Below the pieces are notes generated by a model, which worked only from the letters and a program-made list of their open reading frames with translations, was not told the DNA's origin and made no database searches. A stretch of DNA of 64,000 bases from DATFVA01 sp963832715 (GTDB lineage: Bacteria; Bacteroidota; Ignavibacteria; Ignavibacteriales; Ignavibacteriaceae): contig CAWHVB010000005.1 in assembly GCA_963832715.1 (NCBI GenBank), forward strand, positions 682,001-746,000, written 5' to 3'. This document shows positions 55,836-64,000 of this stretch, one piece after another (within the stretch, counting starts at the first letter, position 1; the number at the start of each line of letters is the position of its first letter). A program made the position numbers and the translations under genes.

Positions 55836-57695
55836 TTGAAAAGCAAGCTGAAGAATAACCCTGCTGAACTTAATGATTCTATACCGGTAGCTCCTTCATT
55901 AGAGCCTGCCATTGAATCCTTACTAGCATCGAATACCCATCCGTTCGGCAGACGTATAATCCGGATATCGTTGATATCTACATTACTTGGGATAACTGCA
56001 GGGTATATAGCGCGTGCACTGACCGCTTTAATAGGGCTCCTTACCAACCTTTTCTTTTACGGGAGATGGTCGTTTAATTTTAGTTCACCTGCCGGTAATC
56101 ATCTTGGCTGGTTTATAGTGCTGATACCGATTGCAGGAGCTGTGATAGTCGGCTTTATGGCAAGATACGGATCTGCAGGTATAAGAGGACATGGCATCCC
56201 TGAAGCAATGGAACAGGTGATTCTGAATGAAAGCCGTATCCCTCCGAGACTTACATTCCTTAAGCCTCTATCCGCAGCAATATCTATCGGTTCCGGGGGA
56301 CCATTTGGTGCCGAAGGTCCGATTATTGCTACAGGAGGTGCATTGGGATCGCTGATTGGTCAACTTATTCATACGTCAGCTTCTGAGAGGAAGATCCTTC
56401 TTGCTGCCGGAGCAGCAGGGGGAATGGCCGCAACTTTCGGTACACCTGTTGCATCAATCCTCCTGGCCGTTGAGCTGCTCTTGTTTGAATTTAAACCTCA
56501 ATCACTTATCCCCGTTACGCTGGCAAGCGCGTCGGCTACCGCGGTGAGGATTTATTATATTGGAGCAACTCCGCTCTTCACTCTGAATACGCTGGAGCAG
56601 CCTGGTGCCTATGCTCTTTTGTTCTACCTTCTTCTTGGCGGTGTAATTGGACTAGCCTCCATTGCGGTCACAAGTTCAGTATATAAAATCGAAGACCTCT
56701 TTGAAAAACTTCCTATCCACTGGATGTGGTGGCCTGCCATAGGCGCAGCTGCTGTGGGTGTGATTGGTTATTTCTTCCCGCGCACTTTGGGCGTAGGGTA
56801 TGATAATATCGAGATCATTCTTTCAGGAAGAATAACAGGTACTGCGCTGCTTATACTGTTCATCTTTAAGTTTGTATCCTGGTCGATCTCACTCGGCAGT
56901 GGAACCTCCGGGGGAACTCTTGCTCCTCTATTTACAATCGGAGGAGGTCTGGGTTCAGTATTTGGGACTTTTGGTCTTCTTCTTTTTCCCACAGCGGGAA
57001 TTGATATAAGAATCGCCGCTCTGGTAGGAATGGCTGCACTTTTTGCCGGTTCCGCCCGGGCCCTTCTGACATCTATAATTTTTGCCTTCGAAATAACTAT
57101 GCAGCCAGAGGGTCTTTTACCTCTTCTCACTGGCTGTAGTGCAGCCTACCTGGTTTCGGGGCTATTGATGAAGCATACTATAATGACTAAGAAAATAGCA
57201 AGGCGCGGAATAAAAATACCTTTCGAATATGAGGCCGACTTCCTAGATCTTGTAAGTGTAAAAGATTGCGCAGCGTGTAACGTAGTTACAATTAATGCTG
57301 CGGACACAATAGCCGAAATAAGGAACTGGTTCGGCGGCGGGTCGCCTGACAGCATTCATCATGGCTATCCTGTATTGAATGAATCCGGCAGTCTTGTGGG
57401 CTTAGTTTCCAGAAAAACACTGCTCGATCCTTCAATCCCGATAACATCCAAAGTTTCAGATATTTTAAGCAACAAATTTGCAATAATTTATCCTGACAGC
57501 AGTCTTAAACAAGCCCTTGACCTTATGGCTGAGACAGAATTAAACAGGCTTCCTGTTGTGGAGAGAAATGAACCGGGAAAACTTGCTGGGATTCTCTCCC
57601 GGAGTGATATTCTCAGAGTGAGAAGAGGGTACCTGAAGAGTAAACATAAATATGAAAGAAGCCTGAACCCTATGCACTTTATTAAGCACAAGTAG
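55836..57695 (+). CDS. ClC-type chloride/proton antiporter with CBS domains
   Basis: 619 residues. The ClC selectivity motifs are present: 'RGHGIPEAM', 'GGPFGAEGPII' (with the gating Glu) and 'GTSGGTLAPLFTIGG'. The equivalent of the internal proton glutamate (E203 of E. coli ClC) is kept in 'LFEFKPQSL', which favours exchange over channel function. Two C-terminal CBS domains cover residues about 470-610. The assigned start is TTG at 55836; no in-frame ATG or strong ribosome binding site is seen before the first helix, so the exact start is open. Confidence 0.9.
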   Translation: MKSKLKNNPAELNDSIPVAPSLEPAIESLLASNTHPFGRRIIRISLISTLLGITAGYIARALTALIGLLTNLFFYGRWSFNFSSPAGNHLGWFIVLIPIAGAVIVGFMARYGSAGIRGHGIPEAMEQVILNESRIPPRLTFLKPLSAAISIGSGGPFGAEGPIIATGGALGSLIGQLIHTSASERKILLAAGAAGGMAATFGTPVASILLAVELLLFEFKPQSLIPVTLASASATAVRIYYIGATPLFTLNTLEQPGAYALLFYLLLGGVIGLASIAVTSSVYKIEDLFEKLPIHWMWWPAIGAAAVGVIGYFFPRTLGVGYDNIEIILSGRITGTALLILFIFKFVSWSISLGSGTSGGTLAPLFTIGGGLGSVFGTFGLLLFPTAGIDIRIAALVGMAALFAGSARALLTSIIFAFEITMQPEGLLPLLTGCSAAYLVSGLLMKHTIMTKKIARRGIKIPFEYEADFLDLVSVKDCAACNVVTINAADTIAEIRNWFGGGSPDSIHHGYPVLNESGSLVGLVSRKTLLDPSIPITSKVSDILSNKFAIIYPDSSLKQALDLMAETELNRLPVVERNEPGKLAGILSRSDILRVRRGYLKSKHKYERSLNPMHFIKHK

Positions 57696-57804
57696 GGTAT
57701 GATTTATCAGTTCAGGGGTGTCGAATCTTTCATCACCCACCCCGGTTGAGCTTACAGAACATTATCATTTGTGTTCCTACTAATCTATCTTTTAATTATA
57801 TTTA

Positions 57805-59871
57805 TTGTTCTTATTCGGAGGAAATGGAATCAGATTGGCAAAAGAGAAAATACTTGTAACTTCAGCCCTTCCTTACGCAAACGGACCAATTCACCTGGGA
57901 CATTTAAGCGGTGCCTACCTGCCGGCGGATATTTTCGTCCGCTACCATCGAATGAAAGGCGACGACGTACTTTATATCTGCGGGTCTGATGAGCACGGGG
58001 TGCCGATTACCATCAGTGCTGATAAAGAAAAAGTGAGTCCGCAGGTAATAATTGACCGCTATCATGAAATAAATAAGAAGGCATTCGAACAGTTTGGAAT
58101 AAGCTTCGACATTTATTCGAGAACATCCATTCCAATTCACCACGAAACCGCAAAAGAGTTCTTCCTCGAGTACTATAATCGAGGTATGCTTAAAGAAAAG
58201 AAAACGATGCAGTTCTATGATGAGGAAGTTAAAATGTTCCTTCCTGACCGCTATGTTGAAGGCACATGTCCTAATTGCGGCTACGAAGAAGCAAGGAGCG
58301 ATGAGTGTGAGAACTGCGGCGCGCTGTATGAACCATCGGAATTAAAAAATCCTAAAAGTAAAATCAGCGGTAAAACTCCGGTATTGAGGGAAACTTCTCA
58401 CTGGTATTTTCCTCTAGGTGATTATCAGCCGAAACTTGAAGAATATATTAAAATCAGCAGTGAAAATTACGGCTGGAAGGAAAATGTTCTGCAGTACTGC
58501 CGCGGATGGTTTAAAGCGGGACTGAAAGACCGTGCTTATACGCGCGACCTTGACTGGGGTGTTCCTGTGCCTCTTGATTCAGCTAAGGGTAAAGTGTTAT
58601 ATGTATGGTTTGAGGCAGTGCTCGGTTATATATCAGCGACAAAAGAATTGTCGAAACAGCGGGGTAATGAAGACCTCTGGAGAGAATACTGGCAGGGTGA
58701 GAAGACCAGGTATATAGCTTTTATTGGAAAGGATAATGTGGTTTTCCACTGCATCATTTTCCCTGCAATGCTGATGGCATGGAATGAAGGCAATAAGGAA
58801 AAATATATTCTGCCGCAGAATGTTCCTGCAAATGAATTTCTTAATTTCGAAGGAAAGAAATTTTCTAAGAGCCGTAACTGGGGAATTGATGTTATTGATT
58901 TCCTTAAATTATTTCCGGCTGATCCCCTCAGGTACACTCTTGCAGCAAACCTTCCCGAGACCCGGGATACCGATTTTTACTGGAAGGAATTCCAGTTGAG
59001 AAATAACAGCGAGCTTGCTGATATCCTTGGAAACTTTATTAACAGGACTTTCACTTTTGTCCATAAGCATTTTGATGGCAAGGTACCGGCAAAGTTGAAG
59101 ATTGAAAAGATCGATGAAGAAATGCTGAAAGTTATTTCCGGAGCACCCGCGAAAGTTTCAGAGTTATTTGACTGCTACAAGATAAAGGACGGCGTTACTG
59201 AAATTATGAACCTTGCACGCGCGGGGAATAAATATTTTAATGATTCGGAGCCGTGGGTCACCGTAAAAAGCGACATGGAAAAATGCGGTACAACTCTGAA
59301 TGTGTGCCTGCAGGCTATTTATACGCTGGCAGGATTATTCGCTCCTGTTATTCCTTTTTCATCTGAAAAGATTTTCAGGATGCTGGATTCTTCCCCTGTT
59401 AACTGGGGTGAGCTGGGACAGGAAAATCTGAAAACAGGTCATATATTAAATAAAACTGAAATAATATTTCCAAAAATCGAGGATGAGATTATCGAACAAC
59501 AGGTAGAAAAACTAAGCTCAAAAAATGAAGAGGATATAAAAAATAACCTTATATCTATTGAGGATTTTGATAAAATTAAGCTTAAAGTAGCTGAAATAGT
59601 TGAAGCCGTTAACGTACCCAAAAGCAATAAACTTATAAAATTAAAAGTCAGGCTTGATGACGGCGAGCGCCAGGTGCTTGCTGGCATAGCCAAAAGCTAT
59701 AAACCAGAAAACCTGATTGGAAAGAAAATCATACTGGTTTCAAATCTGAAACCTGCAAAATTGATGGGACTGGAATCGCAGGGAATGGTACTGGCAGTTG
59801 AAAATGAAAGCGGAGAATTGAATGTTCTTACTGTCGATCAGAATGTGAAAAACGGAACACGGGCAAAGTAA
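57805..59871 (+). CDS. metG: Methionyl-tRNA synthetase
   Basis: About 680 residues. The HIGH-type motif is in 'PIHLGHLSGAYLP', and the KMSKS-type motif is 'KKFSKSRNWG'. Four cysteines in 'CPNCGYEEARSDECENCG' form the zinc site. The C-terminal 100 residues ('LKVAEIVEAVNVPKSNKL', 'QVLAGIAKSY') are the EMAP/tRNA-binding domain used for dimerisation and tRNA recognition. The reading frame extends to a TTG at 57805, but 'LAKEKILVTSALPYANGP' suggests the true start is TTG 57835, with GGAGG 13 bases upstream. Confidence 0.95.
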   Translation: MFLFGGNGIRLAKEKILVTSALPYANGPIHLGHLSGAYLPADIFVRYHRMKGDDVLYICGSDEHGVPITISADKEKVSPQVIIDRYHEINKKAFEQFGISFDIYSRTSIPIHHETAKEFFLEYYNRGMLKEKKTMQFYDEEVKMFLPDRYVEGTCPNCGYEEARSDECENCGALYEPSELKNPKSKISGKTPVLRETSHWYFPLGDYQPKLEEYIKISSENYGWKENVLQYCRGWFKAGLKDRAYTRDLDWGVPVPLDSAKGKVLYVWFEAVLGYISATKELSKQRGNEDLWREYWQGEKTRYIAFIGKDNVVFHCIIFPAMLMAWNEGNKEKYILPQNVPANEFLNFEGKKFSKSRNWGIDVIDFLKLFPADPLRYTLAANLPETRDTDFYWKEFQLRNNSELADILGNFINRTFTFVHKHFDGKVPAKLKIEKIDEEMLKVISGAPAKVSELFDCYKIKDGVTEIMNLARAGNKYFNDSEPWVTVKSDMEKCGTTLNVCLQAIYTLAGLFAPVIPFSSEKIFRMLDSSPVNWGELGQENLKTGHILNKTEIIFPKIEDEIIEQQVEKLSSKNEEDIKNNLISIEDFDKIKLKVAEIVEAVNVPKSNKLIKLKVRLDDGERQVLAGIAKSYKPENLIGKKIILVSNLKPAKLMGLESQGMVLAVENESGELNVLTVDQNVKNGTRAK

Positions 59872-59905
59872 TTAATATATTTATATAAATATTTTCCGGA
59901 GTTAT

Positions 59906-61924
59906 ATGATGAGAAAAATTTATTTACCAATGTTTTTGTTATGCTTGTTTGCAACGGGATTTGCGCAGCAAGGACCTCTGAGCAAGATAACAGCGGCACT
60001 ACAGACAAGAATGAATACTGCTTCTTCTGATGAACAACTTCTTGTCTGGATTTATTTCACCGATAAGGGACAGAATACCGATGCATATTTCAATCAGCCT
60101 TTGACTGTTGTCAGTGAAAAATCGCTTAAGAGAAGAGAGAAGGTGCTGGGTAAAGATGCGTTAACTATGAGGGATATACCTGTTAATCCTGCCTACATTG
60201 CTGAGGTTAAAGCTGAAGGACTTACTATTAATTGGGCTTCAAAATGGCTAAATGCAGTCAGTGGGACAGTGACGAAATCTCACCTTGCAGAAATAGAGGC
60301 CCTGCCTACCGTTAAGAAACTTGATATTGTTCGTAAGATGAAAAGCGGATACGAGCCTGAGACTGATATGAATGCTGTTCACGAAACATTGAGTAAAGTT
60401 ACTCAGCCTGCAGGTATTCACAGCTACGATTACGGAGAATCATATGCCCAGCTTCAGCAGATAAACGTACCTGCTGTACATGACATGGGATATACAGGGC
60501 AAGGTGTGACCGTTTGTCTTATGGATGCCGGATTCAGCAGGTTAAGTCATGACGCATTCCTCTCCATGGATATAATCGCTGCTTACGATTTTGTAAACCA
60601 TGATCCCAACGTCGGCAACCAATCAGATTCCGGAGATGGTTCACACGGTACAGAAACTCTCTCAACAATAGGAGGATACGCTCCTGGTCACCTGATCGGT
60701 CCTGCTTTTAGTTCTTCATACATTCTTGCGAAAACAGAAAATACCGACAGCGAAACACCTATCGAAGAAGATAACTGGATTGCCGCTATGGAATGGGCTG
60801 ACAGCATAGGTGTTGATGTTACTTCAACCTCGTTAAGTTATTTGGAATTCGATCCCCCATGGCAGAGTTATACATGGATGGATATGGATGGTAATACCGC
60901 AATTAGTACTATCGGAGCAGATTATGCTGCTTATCTGGGTATAGTAGTTGTGAACTCTGCAGGAAATGCAGGTTATAATTCTTCTCACAATACACTCGGT
61001 GCCCCGGCTGACGGAGACAGCGTTATTACAGCCGGTGCAGTTGGACTTTCAGGGGGCAGATCTTCTTTCAGCAGCGTTGGTCCGACAGCAGACGGACGGA
61101 CCAAACCGGATATTATGGCACTTGGAGATGGCGATGTGGTTGCTTCACCTTACGGTGATCATTCATACTCATACGCAAGCGGAACATCTTTCAGCTGTCC
61201 GCTCTCGGCGGGAGTTGCCGCATTGATCTTATCGGTGAATCCGGGACTTACGCCAATGCAGGTAAGGGATGCAATGAGAAACACTGCATCACAAAGCAGC
61301 AATCCCGATAACGAGTACGGCTGGGGAATATTAAATGCTCTTGATGCAGTAAATTATTTCCCTACACCTGTTGAACTTCAATCCTTCTCGGCTGTTGTAC
61401 GGGGCGGTAAAGTTAATCTTGAATGGAACACCGCTACAGAAAAAAATAACCGCGGGTTTGAAATTGAGAAAAAATCAGCTAAAACAGACTATAAAACAAT
61501 TGGGTTTGTCCAGGGATCAGGTACTGTATCAACACCAAATCACTACAGCTTTATTGATGAGAACAGTACAAAAGGTCTTTATACTTACAGGCTGAAGCAA
61601 ATCGACTTTGACGGATCTTATGCCTTCAGCAGTGAAGTAACGGTTGATGTTCCTGCCGCATCGGATTTTGTGCTTGAGCAGAATTACCCGAATCCTTTCA
61701 ACCCGTCTACAAAGATTAATTATTCAGTTCCGAACGGATCGAGGGTTAAGTTAATTCTCTATGATATACTTGGAAACCAGGTAAGGGTTCTGTCGAATGA
61801 ATTTAAAGAAGCCGGAAATTATTCTTTTACACTTAATGCTGAAGGACTTTCAAGCGGGGTGTATATTGTAAGACTTAATGCCGGTACTACGAACAAAGTT
61901 ATTAAGATTACACTTGCCAAGTAG
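59906..61924 (+). CDS. Subtilisin-family serine protease with type IX tail
   Basis: 672 residues: signal peptide (1-20), an inhibitor-like prodomain (about 25-150), a peptidase S8 domain with the catalytic triad D207 ('LMDAGFS'), H247 ('DGSHGTET') and S428 ('ASGTSFSCP'), a linker domain ('VRGGKVNLEWNTATEKNN'), and a type IX sorting tail from about residue 590 ('FVLEQNYPNPFNPSTKI' to 'TNKVIKITLAK'). The tail predicts export by the type IX system and surface attachment. It follows metG by 34 bp. Confidence 0.95.
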   Translation: MMRKIYLPMFLLCLFATGFAQQGPLSKITAALQTRMNTASSDEQLLVWIYFTDKGQNTDAYFNQPLTVVSEKSLKRREKVLGKDALTMRDIPVNPAYIAEVKAEGLTINWASKWLNAVSGTVTKSHLAEIEALPTVKKLDIVRKMKSGYEPETDMNAVHETLSKVTQPAGIHSYDYGESYAQLQQINVPAVHDMGYTGQGVTVCLMDAGFSRLSHDAFLSMDIIAAYDFVNHDPNVGNQSDSGDGSHGTETLSTIGGYAPGHLIGPAFSSSYILAKTENTDSETPIEEDNWIAAMEWADSIGVDVTSTSLSYLEFDPPWQSYTWMDMDGNTAISTIGADYAAYLGIVVVNSAGNAGYNSSHNTLGAPADGDSVITAGAVGLSGGRSSFSSVGPTADGRTKPDIMALGDGDVVASPYGDHSYSYASGTSFSCPLSAGVAALILSVNPGLTPMQVRDAMRNTASQSSNPDNEYGWGILNALDAVNYFPTPVELQSFSAVVRGGKVNLEWNTATEKNNRGFEIEKKSAKTDYKTIGFVQGSGTVSTPNHYSFIDENSTKGLYTYRLKQIDFDGSYAFSSEVTVDVPAASDFVLEQNYPNPFNPSTKINYSVPNGSRVKLILYDILGNQVRVLSNEFKEAGNYSFTLNAEGLSSGVYIVRLNAGTTNKVIKITLAK

Positions 61925-62037
61925 GATTTATGCCTGGAATGATGGGCTGACCACAGCGGTTTACCTTGATTTTCAGGCAGTCTATCTCTAAAATTACTGG
62001 CTAAATGAAAACAAATTAAAATAAGGAGAAATACTTG

Positions 62038-64000
62038 ATGTTCCGCAGGGTTATATTACCTTTTGCAGTTTTGGCTTCACTTCTGCTAAGCTCCTGTGCG
62101 CCGAAACATGCTGATATTGTTGTTGCTAAATTTGATGATGAACAAATCAAGATGAATGAATTCGAGAAAATGTATGCAAAGAATTCAGGTAATTATGAAG
62201 ATGCCAAAGACGACAGTCTCTCGCAATTGAAGAACTTCCTGGATTTGTATGTTAATTTCAGGATGAAACTGAGGGACGCATACGTTCGCGGGTATGATTC
62301 AAATCCCGAACTGAACCAGGAACTTCAGGATTATAAGGAGAAGGTTGGAGTATCTTATATTCTTGAAAAACAAATACTTGAACCGGGACTTAAAAACCTG
62401 TACAACAGAAGGAAAATCGAATTACGTGTCAGTCACCTTATGATAAGGCCTGATTCCACAGGTGATGCTGCGGCAAAACAGCTTGCTGAAGCTATCCTCG
62501 ACAGTATAAAACACGGTGCGGATTTCTCCGAAATGGTGAAAAAATACTCAGACGATAATTATTCAAAAAATATAGGCGGCGATATCTACTATGTAACGGC
62601 GGGACTTTTACCTCCGGAATTTGAAGATGCAGCATATGCGACTCCGGTGGACAGTGTTTATCCTTCGGTTGTTCATTCACGCTATGGTTATCATCTCATA
62701 AAAGTGACTGACAGAAGACAAAGGATCCCTCAGATCAGAGCCAGCCATATCCTTGTCAATTTTAATAACCCTGAAGGCAAAGTTGATACGGCATATGCAA
62801 AAGCCAAAATTGATACCGTTATGCAGAAAATTAAAGCCGGTGAGGACTTTGCTAAGCTGGCTGAGGAATATTCAGATGATACCGGTTCAAAGAAAAACGG
62901 CGGTGATCTTGGTTTCTTCGGAAGAAGGATGATGGTAAAGGAATTTGATGAGGCTGCGTTTAACCTGAAACCAGGTGAAATTTCCGACATAGTTAAATCT
63001 AATTTCGGATTTCATATTATCAAACTAACAGATCAGAAACCTTATCCAACATTTGATGAAGATAAAGAAGAACTGGAAAAAATATATAAACAGACAAGGT
63101 ACCAGGCGGAATATGATTCCCTGATAGACAGTCTGAAAGATAAGTACGGTTTTCAGATAAATCAGGATGTGCTTGCAAAAGTGCTTGAAAATGCTGACTC
63201 TCTCAGGGTTGGAAGCCAGCTGAGGAATTATGATGAAATAAAGGATCAGCCTTTATTAACATACAATAAGGTTGATACTATAAGGGTACAGACTGCAATC
63301 GACAGAATGAATTCCGAACGTCAGTTTATGAACAGAATGATCGACAGGGACATTCTTAATACCGCTATAAATAAAGTTGTAGGCGATAGTCTGCTTGCTG
63401 TTGCTGCCCTGGACCTGGATAAAACAGATAAAGAATTTGCTTCCCTGATGGATGATTACAGGAACGGCATCTATGTATTTAAACTCCAGGATGACGAGAT
63501 ATGGAGTAAAATCAATTCAGATAGTACCAAACTATATGACTATTTCCTCAAGACGAAAGATAAATATGTCTGGCCGGACAGAATTAACTTCAGTGAAATA
63601 TACTCGAAGAGCGACTCGCTGATTCATGTTTATTACAGTGAATTACAAAATGGTGCTGATTTTGATTCTCTCGCGGCAAAATACACTGAAAAGCCAGGTA
63701 TGAAACAGAAATCAGGTAATTACGGGCTGGTTAATGCAGACAGTTCACCTATTGCAACGAGAACAAACCAGCTGCTTTCAGAACCCGGTTCTTATTCTGA
63801 ACCATTCCCGTTCGTCGGCGGATATGAAATTGTAAAACTTATTGCAAAAGATCCGGCACATCCGAAAACTTTCGAGGAAGCAAAAGCCGAGGTTTCCGGG
63901 GCATTCCAGGAAGCCGAATCTAAAAGGCTTGAACAAAATTATCTTGAAAGTCTGAAGAAGAGGTATGATCCTCAATTTTATTACGATAAACTTGAAGAAG
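62038..64000 (+). CDS. Parvulin-type peptidylprolyl isomerase lipoprotein (3' end outside window)
   Basis: At least 654 residues; the frame is open to the window edge. A lipobox (LSSC, C21) marks it as a lipoprotein. Two PpiC/parvulin domains are clear ('VSHLMIRPDS' to 'YGYHLIKVTDR', and 'ASHILVNFNNPEG' to 'FGFHIIKLTDQ'), with SurA-like N-terminal helices. A third, diverged parvulin-like unit ends 'FPFVGGYEIVKLIAKDP'. AAGGAG at 62023-62028 supports the ATG at 62038. It probably assists folding of outer-membrane proteins in the periplasm. Confidence 0.9.
   Translation, partial: MFRRVILPFAVLASLLLSSCAPKHADIVVAKFDDEQIKMNEFEKMYAKNSGNYEDAKDDSLSQLKNFLDLYVNFRMKLRDAYVRGYDSNPELNQELQDYKEKVGVSYILEKQILEPGLKNLYNRRKIELRVSHLMIRPDSTGDAAAKQLAEAILDSIKHGADFSEMVKKYSDDNYSKNIGGDIYYVTAGLLPPEFEDAAYATPVDSVYPSVVHSRYGYHLIKVTDRRQRIPQIRASHILVNFNNPEGKVDTAYAKAKIDTVMQKIKAGEDFAKLAEEYSDDTGSKKNGGDLGFFGRRMMVKEFDEAAFNLKPGEISDIVKSNFGFHIIKLTDQKPYPTFDEDKEELEKIYKQTRYQAEYDSLIDSLKDKYGFQINQDVLAKVLENADSLRVGSQLRNYDEIKDQPLLTYNKVDTIRVQTAIDRMNSERQFMNRMIDRDILNTAINKVVGDSLLAVAALDLDKTDKEFASLMDDYRNGIYVFKLQDDEIWSKINSDSTKLYDYFLKTKDKYVWPDRINFSEIYSKSDSLIHVYYSELQNGADFDSLAAKYTEKPGMKQKSGNYGLVNADSSPIATRTNQLLSEPGSYSEPFPFVGGYEIVKLIAKDPAHPKTFEEAKAEVSGAFQEAESKRLEQNYLESLKKRYDPQFYYDKLEE

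Noticed and set aside
1..64000. tRNA, rRNA, prophage, IS or CRISPR sequences
   Set aside because: None seen by eye on either strand; no tRNA-like T-loop context, transposase or integrase motif was found.

Overview
The window looks like a chromosomal segment from a member of the Ignavibacteria / Bacteroidota-Chlorobi assemblage. The evidence is two secreted proteins ending in the 'NYPNPFNP' Por/type IX secretion tail, a gliding-motility GldC homologue, several secreted or lipidated peptidases, a bd oxidase and a K+-dependent membrane pyrophosphatase. It is housekeeping-rich. I found no rRNA, tRNA, CRISPR array, prophage or intact insertion sequence.

Layout. 1-3.8 kb: tail of RNase R, a metalloprotease/TolB-propeller/Omp85-like barrel protein, and an FmdB zinc ribbon. 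3.9-9.1 kb: a small membrane lipoprotein, then the prs-rplY-pth-hppA run behind a near-consensus promoter. 9.2-11.2 kb: rpsF-ssb-rpsR-rplI facing rpmB across a shared terminator. 11.4-18.2 kb: a YciO/Sua5-type enzyme, a short-chain dehydrogenase, an AmrS-like radical SAM enzyme, and a Lon-like protease/pyruvate kinase pair, both of which carry single-base frameshifts. 18.4-25.8 kb: class V aminotransferase, DUF2911 protein, phosphomannomutase, zinc-ribbon protein, S46 dipeptidyl peptidase, small outer-membrane protein and gldC. 25.8-31.8 kb: cydAB, an M6-like metalloprotease, a sorbosone-dehydrogenase-like lipoprotein, a PspC-like protein and a helical-repeat protein. 31.9-38.6 kb: a six-gene minus-strand operon centred on peptidoglycan recycling (BadF-family sugar kinase, AmpG-like permease, serine hydrolase, NagZ-like GH3, DUF819 transporter, YciI). 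38.9-46.9 kb: second class V aminotransferase with a cytidylate-kinase-like protein, a frameshifted outer-membrane protein, a CoA-acylating aldehyde dehydrogenase with a possible microcompartment targeting tail, and a LiaF-like/LytS/LytR-type signalling set. 47-55.4 kb: a lipoprotein bracketed by identical 85-bp repeats, an outer-membrane protein, an M1 peptidase, a TrmB-type regulator and a frameshifted type IX cargo protein. 55.8-64 kb: ClC exchanger, metG, a subtilase with a type IX tail, and the start of a parvulin lipoprotein.

The main points for a second look are: four genes each broken by what looks like one extra base; two intergenic arrays of 11-bp units sharing the core GACGTAT; the 85-bp repeat pair, which may encode a short peptide; the aldehyde dehydrogenase tail; and the recycling operon that includes an uncharacterised DUF819 transporter.
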